From positions 3,224,001 through 3,288,000 of the forward strand of contig NZ_CP066801.1 in assembly GCF_016598575.1 (NCBI RefSeq): 64,000 nt of DNA, read 5' to 3'. The first letter of the stretch is position 1, and every line of letters starts with the position of its first letter. Positions 8,841-22,221 of the stretch are shown here, piece by piece. The notes beneath the pieces were generated by a model. It ran no database searches. It saw nothing but the letters and a program-made list of their open reading frames with translations, and was not told the DNA's origin. A program made the translations under genes and the position numbers. This DNA comes from Streptomyces sp. HSG2 (lineage in GTDB: Bacteria > Actinomycetota > Actinomycetes > Streptomycetales > Streptomycetaceae).

Positions 8841-9939
8841 CGAACCCCTGGTGCTGGGGATCGAGACCTCCTGTGACGAGACCGGTGTCGGCGTCGTGCG
8901 CGGCACCACACTCCTCGCCGACGCGGTGGCCTCCAGTGTCGACGAACACGCGCGCTTCGGCGGTGTCGTGCCGGAGGTGGCCAGCCGCGCCCATCTGGAG
9001 GCGATGGTCCCCACCATCGAGCGCGCCCTCGCGGCGGCGGGCGTGCGCGCCCGGGACTTGGACGGCGTCGCCGTCACCGCGGGGCCGGGTCTGGCCGGGG
9101 CGCTCCTGGTCGGCGTGTCGGCCGCCAAGGCGTACGCCTACGCGCTCGGCAAGCCCCTCTACGGCGTCAATCACCTCGCCTCGCACATCTGCGTCGACCA
9201 GTTGGAACACGGCCCGCTGCCCGAGCCGACGATGGCGCTGTTGGTCTCCGGCGGGCACTCGTCGCTGCTGCTGTCCTCCGACATCACCTCCGACGTGCGG
9301 CCGATGGGCGCCACCATCGACGACGCGGCGGGCGAGGCCTTCGACAAGATCGCCCGGGTGCTGAACCTGGGTTTCCCCGGCGGCCCCGTCATCGACCGGT
9401 ACGCGCGCGAGGGGGACCCGGCCGCCATCGCCTTCCCGCGCGGGCTGACCGGGCCGCGCGACCCCGCGTACGACTTCTCGTTCTCCGGGCTGAAGACCGC
9501 CGTGGCCCGGTGGATCGAGGCGCGGCGGGCGGCGGGGGAGGACGTGCCGGTGCGGGACGTGGCGGCCTCGTTCCAGGAGGCGGTCGTGGACGTGCTGACC
9601 CGCAAGGCGGTCCGTGCCTGCCGTGACCAGGGCGTCGACCACCTGATGGTCGGCGGTGGGGTGGCGGCGAACTCGCGACTGCGGGCGCTGGCGGCCGAGC
9701 GTTGTGAGGCCGCCGGCATCCGGCTGCGGGTGCCGCGGCCCAAGCTGTGCACCGACAACGGCGCCATGGTGGCCGCGTTGGGCGCCGAGATGGTCGCCCG
9801 GAATCGGCCCGCCTCGGCCTGGGACCTGTCGGCGGACTCCTCGCTGCCGGTCACCGATCCGCATGTGCCGGCACCCGAGGCCACCTCGCACGGCCACCGT
9901 CACAGCCACGCGATCGACGGGGAGAACCTGTACCGATGA
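8833..9939 (+). CDS. tsaD: tRNA N6-adenosine threonylcarbamoyltransferase TsaD
   Basis: A 368-residue metalloenzyme completing t6A synthesis. The start is [15 protein letters not shown]. The metal-binding block is NHLASHI, with GGHSSLL and the later [12 protein letters not shown] and CTDNGAM. The core matches the usual length of about 340. Beyond it lies a tail rich in His (SHGHRHSHA), which looks dispensable for the fold. ATG 8833 overlaps rimI by eight bases, and the stop overlaps the next ORF by ATGA at 9936. Confidence 0.97.
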   Translation: MPDEPLVLGIETSCDETGVGVVRGTTLLADAVASSVDEHARFGGVVPEVASRAHLEAMVPTIERALAAAGVRARDLDGVAVTAGPGLAGALLVGVSAAKAYAYALGKPLYGVNHLASHICVDQLEHGPLPEPTMALLVSGGHSSLLLSSDITSDVRPMGATIDDAAGEAFDKIARVLNLGFPGGPVIDRYAREGDPAAIAFPRGLTGPRDPAYDFSFSGLKTAVARWIEARRAAGEDVPVRDVAASFQEAVVDVLTRKAVRACRDQGVDHLMVGGGVAANSRLRALAAERCEAAGIRLRVPRPKLCTDNGAMVAALGAEMVARNRPASAWDLSADSSLPVTDPHVPAPEATSHGHRHSHAIDGENLYR

Positions 9940-10271
9940 CCGTGGCGCTGATGTGGGAGGCGCGGGCCGTTCCCGGCCGGGGGGAGGATCTGCTGGCCTG
10001 GGTCCGCGCGCGGGAACTCGCCGCCCGGCCGGTGCGCCGGGAGACCTTCCGCGCCCCGGGGGACCGGGTCCTCGTCGTCACCTGGTGGGACGCCGCCTAC
10101 GACGCCGAACTGCCGGAGTTGCCCGATCCGGACGCCTTCCTGGTCTCCAGGCCGGTGCACCGTTGGCGTTTCGAGTCGGTGGCCGAGGGCGAACCGGACG
10201 GCTCCCCGAGCGGCGAGGTCAGTGGAGCGGCCGTCCGATCAACATCGCCGGAGCCCCCGAGACCCGGGTGA
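9936..10271 (+). CDS. Conserved small protein coupled to tsaD
   Basis: A 111-residue protein beginning [20 protein letters not shown]. It has an Arg-rich middle and a strand-like segment [13 protein letters not shown]. The pattern hints at a small alpha/beta (dimeric ferredoxin-like) fold, but I do not recognise the family. ATG 9936 overlaps the tsaD stop by four bases, so it is very likely translated with it. The last 53 bases overlap the 3' end of the convergent methyltransferase gene; the tail there (SPEPPRPG) is low in complexity and may be non-essential. Confidence 0.72.
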   Translation: MTVALMWEARAVPGRGEDLLAWVRARELAARPVRRETFRAPGDRVLVVTWWDAAYDAELPELPDPDAFLVSRPVHRWRFESVAEGEPDGSPSGEVSGAAVRSTSPEPPRPG

Positions 10272-11454
10272 GGAACACGGTCGCGGAGCGCGGCCCACGG
10301 GGTTTGACCAGGCGACGCAGCTCCTCCGGCTCGACCGCCGAGCCGCGCTTCTTGACGGTGAGCGTGCCCACCTCCCGCTCCCGCAGCAGCGCCTTGAGGC
10401 GTTTCACGTGGAACGGCAGCTGGTCGGTGATCTCGTACGCGGTGGCGTACGGGGTCGGTAGCGGCGCGTCCGCCGTGACGTAGGCGATCGTCGGGTCGAT
10501 CAGGCCGCCCCCCACCGCCTCGGCGACCTCGGCGACCAGGTGGGCCCGGACGACGGCGCCGTCGGGTTCGTACAGGTAGCGTCCGGGAGTGCGGACCGGA
10601 GGGTCGGGCAGTCCCCGGCCGAGCAGGGTGCGGGGCCCGGGCAGCAGGGTGGCGCGGACCCTGCCCGGCGCGGTTCCGAACCACAGCACCGCCTCCTTGA
10701 CGTCCCCGCCGTCGGAGATCCACTCGGCCTCCGCGTCCTCGGGGACCACCTCGTGCGGAATGCCGGGCGCCACCTTGAGCGCGGCGACCCGACGCGCCGC
10801 GCGGGCCGCGTCGATCGCCCAGGACAGGGGCGGCGAGTAGGCCTCGGGGTCGAAGATCCGCCCGCCCGAGCCCCGCCCGCCGCCCCGGCCCCCCTGGGCT
10901 CCGGAGCGGCGTGGTCCGGTCGACCGGCCGCCGCGTCGCGCCGGATCGACGAACACCGCGTCGCAGCCGCCGGTGTCCACCTCCGTGACGTCCGCCTCCC
11001 GCACGTCGACGAGGTCGCCCAGGCCCAGGATCTCGGCGTTGGCCCGGGCGACCGCCGCCGTCACCGGGTCCCGGTCCACGGCGACCACCCTGATGCCGGC
11101 GCGGGCCAGCGCCAGCGCGTCCCCGCCGATGCCGCAGCACAGGTCCGCGACCGAGGTCACCCCCATCTCGCGCAGGCGCCGGGCCCGGTGCGCGGCCACG
11201 CTCGCCCGCGTCGACTGCTCCACCCCGTTCGGGGTGAAGAACATGCGCCCCGCGTCATCGGCTCCGAACTTGGCCCTCGCCCGACGCCGCAGTCGGTCCT
11301 GGGCGAGCGCGGCGGACACCAGGTCGGCGGGGTGCTCGCGGCGCAGCCGCGTGGCTACGGCCAATTCCTCGGCGGGTTCGGTGCCGTGGACCTCTTCGAG
11401 GAGGTCTCGGCCTTCGGGGGTGCGCAGGGCTCGCAGGGTGTCCAGGTCGTTCAC
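10219..11454 (-). CDS. Class I SAM-dependent methyltransferase (THUMP-like)
   Basis: A 411-residue protein from GTG 11454 (VNDLDTLRALRTPEGRDLL). The SAM-binding motif I is SVADLCCGIGGDALALA, with the acidic loop VVAVDRD and motif IV region CDAVFVDPARRGGR. A Gly/Arg-rich insertion (about residues 200-220) follows the DPARR motif. The C-terminal part has KKRGSAVEPEELRR and ends [14 protein letters not shown], typical of THUMP-like actinobacterial methyltransferases. Probably acts on nucleic acid or protein; substrate unknown. It is convergent with, and overlaps, the gene ending at 10271. Confidence 0.85.
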   Translation of the reverse strand: MNDLDTLRALRTPEGRDLLEEVHGTEPAEELAVATRLRREHPADLVSAALAQDRLRRRARAKFGADDAGRMFFTPNGVEQSTRASVAAHRARRLREMGVTSVADLCCGIGGDALALARAGIRVVAVDRDPVTAAVARANAEILGLGDLVDVREADVTEVDTGGCDAVFVDPARRGGRSTGPRRSGAQGGRGGGRGSGGRIFDPEAYSPPLSWAIDAARAARRVAALKVAPGIPHEVVPEDAEAEWISDGGDVKEAVLWFGTAPGRVRATLLPGPRTLLGRGLPDPPVRTPGRYLYEPDGAVVRAHLVAEVAEAVGGGLIDPTIAYVTADAPLPTPYATAYEITDQLPFHVKRLKALLREREVGTLTVKKRGSAVEPEELRRLVKPRGPRSATVFLTRVSGAPAMLIGRPLH

Positions 11455-11544
11455 CTGGTCATTGTGGGCCAGTCGGGGGGCGGGGCGGGCGCCGTCGCGG
11501 TGTCGGGCGGGATTCCGGACCGGCCGCTGCGAGGATCCGCAGCC

Positions 11545-12474
11545 ATGGAAGTAATCGTACAAAACTATAAAAAGAGGAACTCTCGGGCATGGTGCTCCCG
11601 GACCTCGGGCGGACTCGCTCTGCTGGCCGCCACCGCCCTGGTGGCGGGCTGTGTCGACGGATCGGGGGTCCCACCCGCCCCCGGCCAGCAGGCACTCCAG
11701 GCCCCCGCCGCGCGCGCCCTGGACGGCTACGCGACACGCCTGAAGGAGGCGTACACCGCCCGCGCCGCCGCCGCCCGACGCTGGGGGCTGCGCGGGGTCC
11801 CGTTGGTCGCCCCGCCCCCTCCGGAGGTGAAGCCCGTGATCACCACGCGCCCGGGGTTCGAGGTCGACCGGCATGCCGAACGCGGGCTCCCCCCGGTCTT
11901 CACCACCGTCCCGACCGAGGAGCGGATCGTGTTCCTCACCATCGACGACGGCGCGGAGAAGGACCCGGAGTTCCTGCGGATGACGAGCGAACTCGGCATC
12001 CCCTACACCGCCTTCCTCACCGACTACCTGGTCGAGGACGACTACGGATACTTCGCGCGGATGCGGGCCGGCGGGGTCACGTTGGACAACCACACGCTCA
12101 CCCACCCCTTCCTGCCGGGTCTGGACCACGCCGGTCAGAAGGCCGAGATCTGCGGGATGCAGCGCGTGCTCGACGAGCGGTTCGGTGTCCGCCCCACCGT
12201 CTTCCGGCCGCCCTTCGGCAACTACGACGAGAACACCCTGCTCGCCGCGAAGAGCTGCGGCATCACCCACGTCCCCCTGTGGAACGAGGAGGTCTTCGTC
12301 GACCGTTGGGAGTACCGCGAGTGGGACCGGTCCATCCACCCGGGTGACATCGTCCTGAGCCACTTCCGGGGCCCGGACCAATGGCCGGGGACGATGGCCG
12401 ACATGGTGCGCCGCTTCCTGGACAAGGTCACGGCCGAGGGCTACGCGGTGGCCCGACTGGAGGACTACCTCTAG
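11545..12474 (+). CDS. Secreted polysaccharide deacetylase lipoprotein
   Basis: A 309-residue NodB-type deacetylase, predicted to act outside the membrane on peptidoglycan or another amino-sugar polymer. The N-terminus is positively charged (NYKKRNSR) and followed by a hydrophobic core and the lipobox LVAGC. The deacetylase motifs are TIDDGAEKD (catalytic and metal Asp), NHTLTHP (metal His pair) and [11 protein letters not shown] 11545 is chosen with GAGG about ten bases upstream; no later in-frame start precedes the signal. The first 40 bases of the gene are unusually AT-rich. The gene lies 90 bases from the divergent methyltransferase start. Confidence 0.88.
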   Translation: MEVIVQNYKKRNSRAWCSRTSGGLALLAATALVAGCVDGSGVPPAPGQQALQAPAARALDGYATRLKEAYTARAAAARRWGLRGVPLVAPPPPEVKPVITTRPGFEVDRHAERGLPPVFTTVPTEERIVFLTIDDGAEKDPEFLRMTSELGIPYTAFLTDYLVEDDYGYFARMRAGGVTLDNHTLTHPFLPGLDHAGQKAEICGMQRVLDERFGVRPTVFRPPFGNYDENTLLAAKSCGITHVPLWNEEVFVDRWEYREWDRSIHPGDIVLSHFRGPDQWPGTMADMVRRFLDKVTAEGYAVARLEDYL

Positions 12475-12525
12475 CGGTCGACGCGCGGGACGAGAGGGGA
12501 CGGATCCGGTCGACGCGCAGCCCTT

Positions 12526-12552
12526 TTGGCACTCCGCTTGACCGAGTGCTAA
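12526..12552 (+). promoter_or_regulatory. CIRCE operator 1
   Basis: TTGGCACTC, nine bases, GAGTGCTAA: the HrcA-binding CIRCE element with one arm mismatch. It overlaps the -35 region of the groES promoter. Confidence 0.92.
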
Positions 12553-12565
12553 TCGCGGTCATAGT
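12538..12565 (+). promoter_or_regulatory. groESL promoter
   Basis: TTGACC (12538-12543) and CATAGT (12560-12565) are 16 bases apart and lie between and across the CIRCE elements. This is the housekeeping-type promoter expected to be silenced by HrcA. Confidence 0.7.
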
Positions 12566-12572
12566 CTCGGCT

Positions 12573-12599
12573 CTGGCACTCCCCGTTGGAGAGTGCCAA
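12573..12599 (+). promoter_or_regulatory. CIRCE operator 2
   Basis: CTGGCACTC, nine bases, GAGTGCCAA. A second HrcA site about 100 bases before groES, just downstream of the promoter. Confidence 0.9.
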
Positions 12600-12698
12600 C
12601 ACAGCGACGGGCAGGTCCGGCACCCGCGACGACGGATCCACCTGGTCGCCACCCCAGACAGTCAACCCCGCGAGATCTCCGAAGGGGGAGGTCGGATC

Positions 12699-13007
12699 GT
12701 GACGACCGCCAGCACCAAGGTTGCCATCAAGCCGCTCGAGGACCGCATCGTGGTCCAGCCGCTGGACGCCGAGCAGACCACGGCCTCGGGCCTGGTCATT
12801 CCTGACACCGCCAAGGAGAAGCCCCAGGAGGGCGTCGTCCTTGCCGTGGGCCCCGGCCGCTTCGAGGAAGGCAACCGTCTTCCGCTCGACGTCTCCGTCG
12901 GCGACGTCGTGCTCTACAGCAAGTACGGCGGCACCGAGGTGAAGTACAACAACGAGGAGTACCTCGTCCTCTCGGCGCGCGACGTCCTCGCGATCGTCGA
13001 GAAGTAG
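12699..13007 (+). CDS. groES: Co-chaperonin GroES
   Basis: A 102-residue cap of the GroEL folding chamber. It shows [13 protein letters not shown] at the start, the mobile-loop region [15 protein letters not shown], and [21 protein letters not shown] 12699 follows AAGGGGGAGG. It is under double CIRCE control and is followed by groEL after 118 bases. Confidence 0.98.
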   Translation: MTTASTKVAIKPLEDRIVVQPLDAEQTTASGLVIPDTAKEKPQEGVVLAVGPGRFEEGNRLPLDVSVGDVVLYSKYGGTEVKYNNEEYLVLSARDVLAIVEK

Positions 13008-13062
13008 TTCACCCCGAAGCACACCGCTTCCCGCTGCGCCCCTGGCACCCCGCGATCGATGA

Positions 13063-14748
<1,686 letters not shown>

Positions 14749-14770
14749 GCGTCGCCCGGCGCCGAGCGAC

Positions 14771-14807
14771 GGTGCCCGGCACCCCCGCCCCGGGGGTGCC
14801 GGGCACC
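14771..14807 (+). terminator. groEL terminator
   Basis: A perfect 17-base stem (GGTGCCCGGCACCCCCG and its complement) with a 3-base loop, 22 bases after the groEL stop. Confidence 0.9.
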
Positions 14808-14891
14808 GCCCGTTCCCCGGGGGCGCGGGCCCCTCGGCCGTCGAGCCCGTGATCACCGACCCGACGGGCGGACCCCGGGGCGTGGTTCGCC

Positions 14892-15671
14892 CTAGCCCCG
14901 ACCCGGCCCGTACTTGCGTCCCGCGCGGGAGGTCATGCCGCCCACCATTCCGATCGGCATCAGCTTCGTCACGCCGACCAGGGCCTTGTAGCGCGGGTCC
15001 GGGACCGACAGCGTCTTGCCCCGGGCCAGGTCGTCGAGGGCCGAGGCGACCAGCTTGTCCGCGTCCAGCCACATCCAGTCCGGGATGTTGTCCGTGCGCA
15101 TGCCGGCCCGTTGGTGGAACTCGGTGCGCACGAAGCCGGGGCAGAGCGCCATCAGGCGCACGCCGCTGCCGGCCAGGTCCTGTGCCGCGCCCAGGGTGAA
15201 CTGCACGACCCAGCCCTTCGAGGCCCCGTACGTCCCTCGCGGCACGAACGCCGCGACCGAGGCGACGTTCACCACGCCCCCGCGCCCTCGTTTCAGCATC
15301 GCCGATGTCGCGGCCGAGGTCAGGCGCAGCACCGCTTCGCAGTGCACCTTGAGCATCCGCAGCTCGTCGGCCATGGCGACGTCGAGGTAGCGGCCCTTGG
15401 TGCCGAAACCCGCGTTGTTGATCAAGAGATCCACCGGCCGGCGGCTCTCGCCCAGTCGGCTCTCCACCGCCTCGATGCCGGCGTCCTCGGCGAGGTCGGC
15501 CCGGAGGACCTCGGCCTCGATGCCGTGCCGGTCGTGCAACTCGGTCGCCTGTTCGCGCAGCCGCCCGGAGTCGCGGGCGACCAGTACGAGGTCGTGCCCG
15601 TCCGCCGCCAGTCGCCGGGCGAACGCCGCGCCGATCCCCGCCGTCGATCCCGTAATCAATGCCGTTGTCAT
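14892..15671 (-). CDS. Short-chain dehydrogenase/reductase
   Basis: A 259-residue classical SDR of unknown substrate. The cofactor loop GSTAGIGAAFA is near the N-terminus, LINNAGFG is the NNAG motif, and the catalytic Tyr-Lys pair is in GTYGASKGW. The residue after strand two (ARDSGR) suggests NADPH. It is divergent from a LysR regulator with 135 bases between starts, so that regulator is a plausible controller. Confidence 0.9.
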   Translation of the reverse strand: MTTALITGSTAGIGAAFARRLAADGHDLVLVARDSGRLREQATELHDRHGIEAEVLRADLAEDAGIEAVESRLGESRRPVDLLINNAGFGTKGRYLDVAMADELRMLKVHCEAVLRLTSAATSAMLKRGRGGVVNVASVAAFVPRGTYGASKGWVVQFTLGAAQDLAGSGVRLMALCPGFVRTEFHQRAGMRTDNIPDWMWLDADKLVASALDDLARGKTLSVPDPRYKALVGVTKLMPIGMVGGMTSRAGRKYGPGRG

Positions 15672-15806
15672 GGAGGTAGGTTACGGAGCCGACGGCTCCG
15701 CCGCCCCTGACGCCGCGGGACTCCCCAGGCGAGGCGGCGAGCCACCGAGGGCAAAGGGCCGGCGCGGTATCACCGGGCGGGGCAAAGCGGTACTTATCAC
15801 CGCGCT

Positions 15807-16715
15807 ATGCTCGACGGTGTGATCGAGGCCCGTCATCTCCGTGTCCTGCGCGCCGTGGCCGCCACCGGCTCCTTCTCGGCGGCCGGACGAGAGCTGGGTT
15901 GCACCCAGCCGGCCGTGAGCCAGCAGATGAAGGCGTTGGAGTCTTCCGTCGGCACCCCTCTGCTGGTGCGTGGTGGGCGCGAGATGCGCCTCACCCAGGC
16001 GGGCGAGGCGCTGGTGCGGCACGCCGCCGGCGTGCTCGCGGGGCTCGCGGCGGCAGAGGAGGAGGTCGCGGCCATCGCGGGCCTGCGCGCCGGACGGGTC
16101 CGGCTGGCCTCCTTTCCCAGTGGCAGCTCCACTCTGGTGCCCGGTGCCCTCGCGGCGCTGCGGGAGGTTCACCCCGGGACCCGGGTCTCCCTGGAGGAGG
16201 CGGAGTCGCCCCGGTCGGTGCGGTTGCTCCGAGAGGGCGAATGCGATGTCGCCCTGGCCTTCCGCTACGAGGGGGCCTCGGGTTCCGAGGAGTGGGACGA
16301 CCTTGTGGTGCGGCCCCTGATGAGCGACCGGCTCGTGGCTCTGGTGCCGCGGAGCCACCGCTTGGCCGGCGCCGGCTCCCTGTCGATCGGCGACCTCGCC
16401 GAGGAACCTTGGATCGCCGGATGTCCCCGCTGTCGCGGCCGGCTGGTCGAGGTGTGCCGGGCGGCGGGCTTCGTTCCGCGGATCGACTTCGCCACGGACG
16501 ACTCGCCGGCGGTCGTCGCGCTGGTGGGGGCCGGGCTCGGGGTCGCGGTCCTGCCTCGGCTCGCCGTGGAGTCGGTGCGTCTGGGCGGGGCGCGGACGGT
16601 CGCACTGGAACCGGTGGTGCGGCGGGAGATCGTCGCGCTCACGCTGCCCGATCTCGCACGGGTCCCGGCGGTCGCGGCCACGCTGGAGGAACTGGTGCGC
16701 GCGGCGGGTCGCTGA
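15807..16715 (+). CDS. LysR-family transcriptional regulator
   Basis: A 302-residue LTTR. The N-terminal winged helix is EARHLRVLRAVAATGSFSAAG, followed by the CTQPAVSQQMKALE recognition region. The periplasmic-binding-like effector domain fills residues 90-300 and contains a CPRCRG pair unusual enough to note. ATG 15807 is used; GTG 15819 is an alternative. The region before it holds two related stretches, GCGCGGTATCACC and TATCACCGCGC, that could be the autoregulatory LysR site shared with the divergent SDR. Confidence 0.92.
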   Translation: MLDGVIEARHLRVLRAVAATGSFSAAGRELGCTQPAVSQQMKALESSVGTPLLVRGGREMRLTQAGEALVRHAAGVLAGLAAAEEEVAAIAGLRAGRVRLASFPSGSSTLVPGALAALREVHPGTRVSLEEAESPRSVRLLREGECDVALAFRYEGASGSEEWDDLVVRPLMSDRLVALVPRSHRLAGAGSLSIGDLAEEPWIAGCPRCRGRLVEVCRAAGFVPRIDFATDDSPAVVALVGAGLGVAVLPRLAVESVRLGGARTVALEPVVRREIVALTLPDLARVPAVAATLEELVRAAGR

Positions 16716-16895
16716 CGTCCGCCCCGGGCCGCGGCGCCCCGGGTCGTCCGCCCGCCGGTGTCGTCCGACTCGGCCCCGCGAGGCCGGGTGTGTCGCCGTT
16801 CCCGGCGCCCTCGCCGCGCGTCCGACCCGTCGCGCCGCGTTCGTGGAACGCTCGCGTCGGCGGGCCCCGCGGCCCCTCGCGCGCCGCGCCTGCCG

Positions 16896-17225
16896 TCAGT
16901 GGCGCGGTGCGGGCTCGGTGCTCGCGTTCGAGGTCGAGACCAGGCGGTGACGGGCCCGACCCATGAGCTCCTCGCGCTCGTCCTCCGTCAGCCCGCCCCA
17001 CACGCCGTAGGGCTCCCGCACCGTCAGGGCGTGGGCCGCGCACTCGGCGCGGACCGGGCAGCGCATGCAGACTTCCTTGGCCGAGTTCTCGCGAGCGCTC
17101 CGGGCCGCGCCGCGCTCTCCCTCCGGGTGGAAGAAGAGAGAGCTGTCCACCCCCCGGCACGCGGCCAGGAGCTGCCAATCCCACAGGTCCGCGTTCGGTC
17201 CGGGAAGGCGGGAGAAATCTGCCAT
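16896..17225 (-). CDS. whiD: WhiB-like iron-sulfur developmental regulator WhiD
   Basis: A 109-residue Wbl protein. Four Cys (C23, C53, C56, C62) in CRG, VCMRCPVRAEC are the [4Fe-4S] ligands, and GVWGGLTEDER is the beta-turn and helix that follows. WhiD is required for spore maturation in S. coelicolor and works with the principal sigma factor. ATG 17225 follows AAGGGG. The alternative start at 17276 would add 17 residues. It lies divergent to bldM, the arrangement known for whiD; identity is based on this and on sequence recalled. Confidence 0.92.
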   Translation of the reverse strand: MADFSRLPGPNADLWDWQLLAACRGVDSSLFFHPEGERGAARSARENSAKEVCMRCPVRAECAAHALTVREPYGVWGGLTEDEREELMGRARHRLVSTSNASTEPAPRH

Positions 17226-17604
17226 GACAACCCCTTGCAGCCGATCTGGGTGGATACGGTGCCAACGACCGTACAACTACCATCTAAGAAGATGAAAATA
17301 TGACTCATCGCGCATCTAGTCATAGACGCGGAGAAGATCAAAGAAAAGGGGCCAAACGGGGCACCAGGGGCGAGGAATGCCTCCGACTCCACCCCGTGTG
17401 ACCGCGGCGCGTTCACCCGCTCACGTAGAGTGCCGAGGGCGATACACGGCCCCGTAACTCTTTCGAGTGACCGTCGTTGAGAGGGCGGAAGCGGTTGACG
17501 AGAGAAGCTCTCGGGCGTGTGTCCGAGATGGTCGACCGCACAGGTGACGATTTCGTACCAGCCTGGAGGCTCAAGGTGACGCGCATCAGTTGCGGAGGGC
17601 GGTC
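17226..17604. other. whiD-bldM intergenic regulatory region
   Basis: 379 bases carrying promoters for two developmental genes. It is more AT-rich than its surroundings near 17270-17350. It holds a hairpin CATCT-AAGA-AGATG (17281-17294), a dyad TATGACT-N12-AGTCATA (17299-17324) and a BldN-type promoter (17453-17480). No further ORF is seen. Confidence 0.8.
17453..17480 (+). promoter_or_regulatory. BldN-type promoter of bldM
   Basis: CGTAAC (17453-17458), a 16-base spacer, CGTTGA (17475-17480). These are the -35 and -10 hexamers reported for the sigma-BldN promoter of bldM in S. coelicolor. The ATG lies about 125 bases downstream, giving a long leader. Confidence 0.85.
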
Positions 17605-20902
<3,298 letters not shown>

Positions 20903-20914
20903 CGGCGCGAAGTC

Positions 20915-20943
20915 GGGGCGGCCTCGGCGGTCGGGGCCGCCCC
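20915..20943 (+). terminator. Terminator-like hairpin after guaB
   Basis: A 9-base perfect stem (GGGGCGGCC and GGCCGCCCC) with an 11-base loop, just after the guaB stop. Confidence 0.6.
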
Positions 20944-20999
20944 GCGCCTCGGTCGGTGATACTGGAAGGCGCCGCAACGCAACAGGAAAGGCCACAGAC

Positions 21000-22124
21000 G
21001 TGACTGAGATCGAGATCGGGCGCGGCAAGCGCGGCCGGCGGGCGTACGCCTTCGACGACATCGCGGTCGTCCCCAGCCGCCGGACCCGGGATCCGAAGGA
21101 GGTCTCGATCGCCTGGCAGATCGACGCCTACCGCTTCGAGCTGCCCTTCCTCGCCGCCCCGATGGACTCCGTGGTCTCGCCGGCCTCCGCCATCCGCATC
21201 GGCGAGTTGGGCGGCCTCGGCGTACTCAACCTCGAAGGCCTGTGGACCCGGTACGAGGACCCGCAGCCGCTTCTCGACGAGATCGCGGAGCTGGCGCCCG
21301 AGGCCGCCACCCGTCGTCTCCAGGAGATCTACGACGCGCCGATCAGGGAGGAACTGATCGGCCGGCGCATCAAGGAGGTCCGCGACTCCGGTGTGGTCAC
21401 CGCCGCCGCGCTCTCCCCCCAGCGCACCGCGCAGTTCTCCAAGGCCGTCGTGGACGCGGGCGTGGACATCTTCGTCATCCGAGGCACGACCGTCTCCGCG
21501 GAGCACGTCTCCTCCTCGCACGAGCCGCTCAACCTCAAGCAGTTCATCTACGAGCTGGACGTGCCGGTCATCGTGGGCGGTTGCGCCACCTACACGGCGG
21601 CCTTGCATCTGATGCGGACCGGCGCCGCCGGAGTGCTGGTCGGTTTCGGCGGCGGCGCCGCGCACACCACGCGCAGCGTGCTCGGCATCCAGGTCCCCAT
21701 GGCGACGGCCGTCGCCGACGTCGCCGCGGCGCGCCGGGACTACCTGGACGAGTCGGGCGGTCGCTACGTGCACGTGATCGCCGACGGCGGTGTGGGACGC
21801 TCCGGCGACCTGCCCAAGGCCGTCGCGTGCGGCGCGGACGCGGTGATGATGGGGTCGCCGCTGGCCCGCGGCACCGACGTGCCCGGTCGGGGCCACCACT
21901 GGGGCATGGAGGCCGTCAACGGCGAACTGCCGCGCGGCCGGCGCGTCGACCTGGGCACGGTCGGCACGCTGGAGGAGATCCTCGCCGGTCCCTCGCACAC
22001 CCCCGACGGATCGATGAACTTCTTCGGTGCGCTGCGCCGGGCCATGGCCACCACCGGGTACAGCGAGCTGAAGGAGTTTCAGCGGGTGGAGGTCACCGTG
22101 GCGGATGCGCAGCACCGGAGCTGA
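21000..22124 (+). CDS. guaB3: GuaB3-family IMP dehydrogenase-related protein, catalytic Cys replaced
   Basis: A 374-residue TIM-barrel protein without CBS domains. It begins with the FDDIAVVPSRRTRDPKEVS segment equivalent to the IMPDH N-terminus and has IADGGVGRSGDLPKA for phosphate binding. The loop that holds the nucleophilic Cys in IMPDH and GMP reductase (GxGxxCTTR) reads GFGGGAAHTTRSVLG here, with H222 in the Cys position. Normal IMP oxidation is therefore unlikely. The GTG start at 21000 follows AGGAAAGGCC. Probably co-transcribed with or close to guaB; role unknown, possibly regulatory. Confidence 0.88.
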   Translation: MTEIEIGRGKRGRRAYAFDDIAVVPSRRTRDPKEVSIAWQIDAYRFELPFLAAPMDSVVSPASAIRIGELGGLGVLNLEGLWTRYEDPQPLLDEIAELAPEAATRRLQEIYDAPIREELIGRRIKEVRDSGVVTAAALSPQRTAQFSKAVVDAGVDIFVIRGTTVSAEHVSSSHEPLNLKQFIYELDVPVIVGGCATYTAALHLMRTGAAGVLVGFGGGAAHTTRSVLGIQVPMATAVADVAAARRDYLDESGGRYVHVIADGGVGRSGDLPKAVACGADAVMMGSPLARGTDVPGRGHHWGMEAVNGELPRGRRVDLGTVGTLEEILAGPSHTPDGSMNFFGALRRAMATTGYSELKEFQRVEVTVADAQHRS

Positions 22125-22144
22125 GCGGCGGAGTCCGGCGTGTG

Positions 22145-22184
22145 GGGCCGGCCGCCCCGGGAGACCTCCCGGGGCGGCCGGCCC
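22145..22184. terminator. Bidirectional terminator between convergent genes
   Basis: A 19-base perfect stem (GGGCCGGCCGCCCCGGGAG and complement) around two bases, placed between guaB3 (plus) and the dehydrogenase (minus). Confidence 0.9.
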
Positions 22185-22221
22185 TGTCGTCTCCCCGCCA
22201 GGCGGTACGAGGGCCCGCCGG

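Noticed and set aside
6781-9909. 1042-codon minus-strand frame opposite tsaB-rimI-tsaD
   Set aside because: Shadow of three well-recognised plus-strand genes. Only the 6980-7528 gene, in another frame, is real.
15765-15800. Repeats GCGCGGTATCACC and TATCACCGCGC as a definite LysR operator
   Set aside because: Only partial symmetry; mentioned with the gene but not listed as a separate site.
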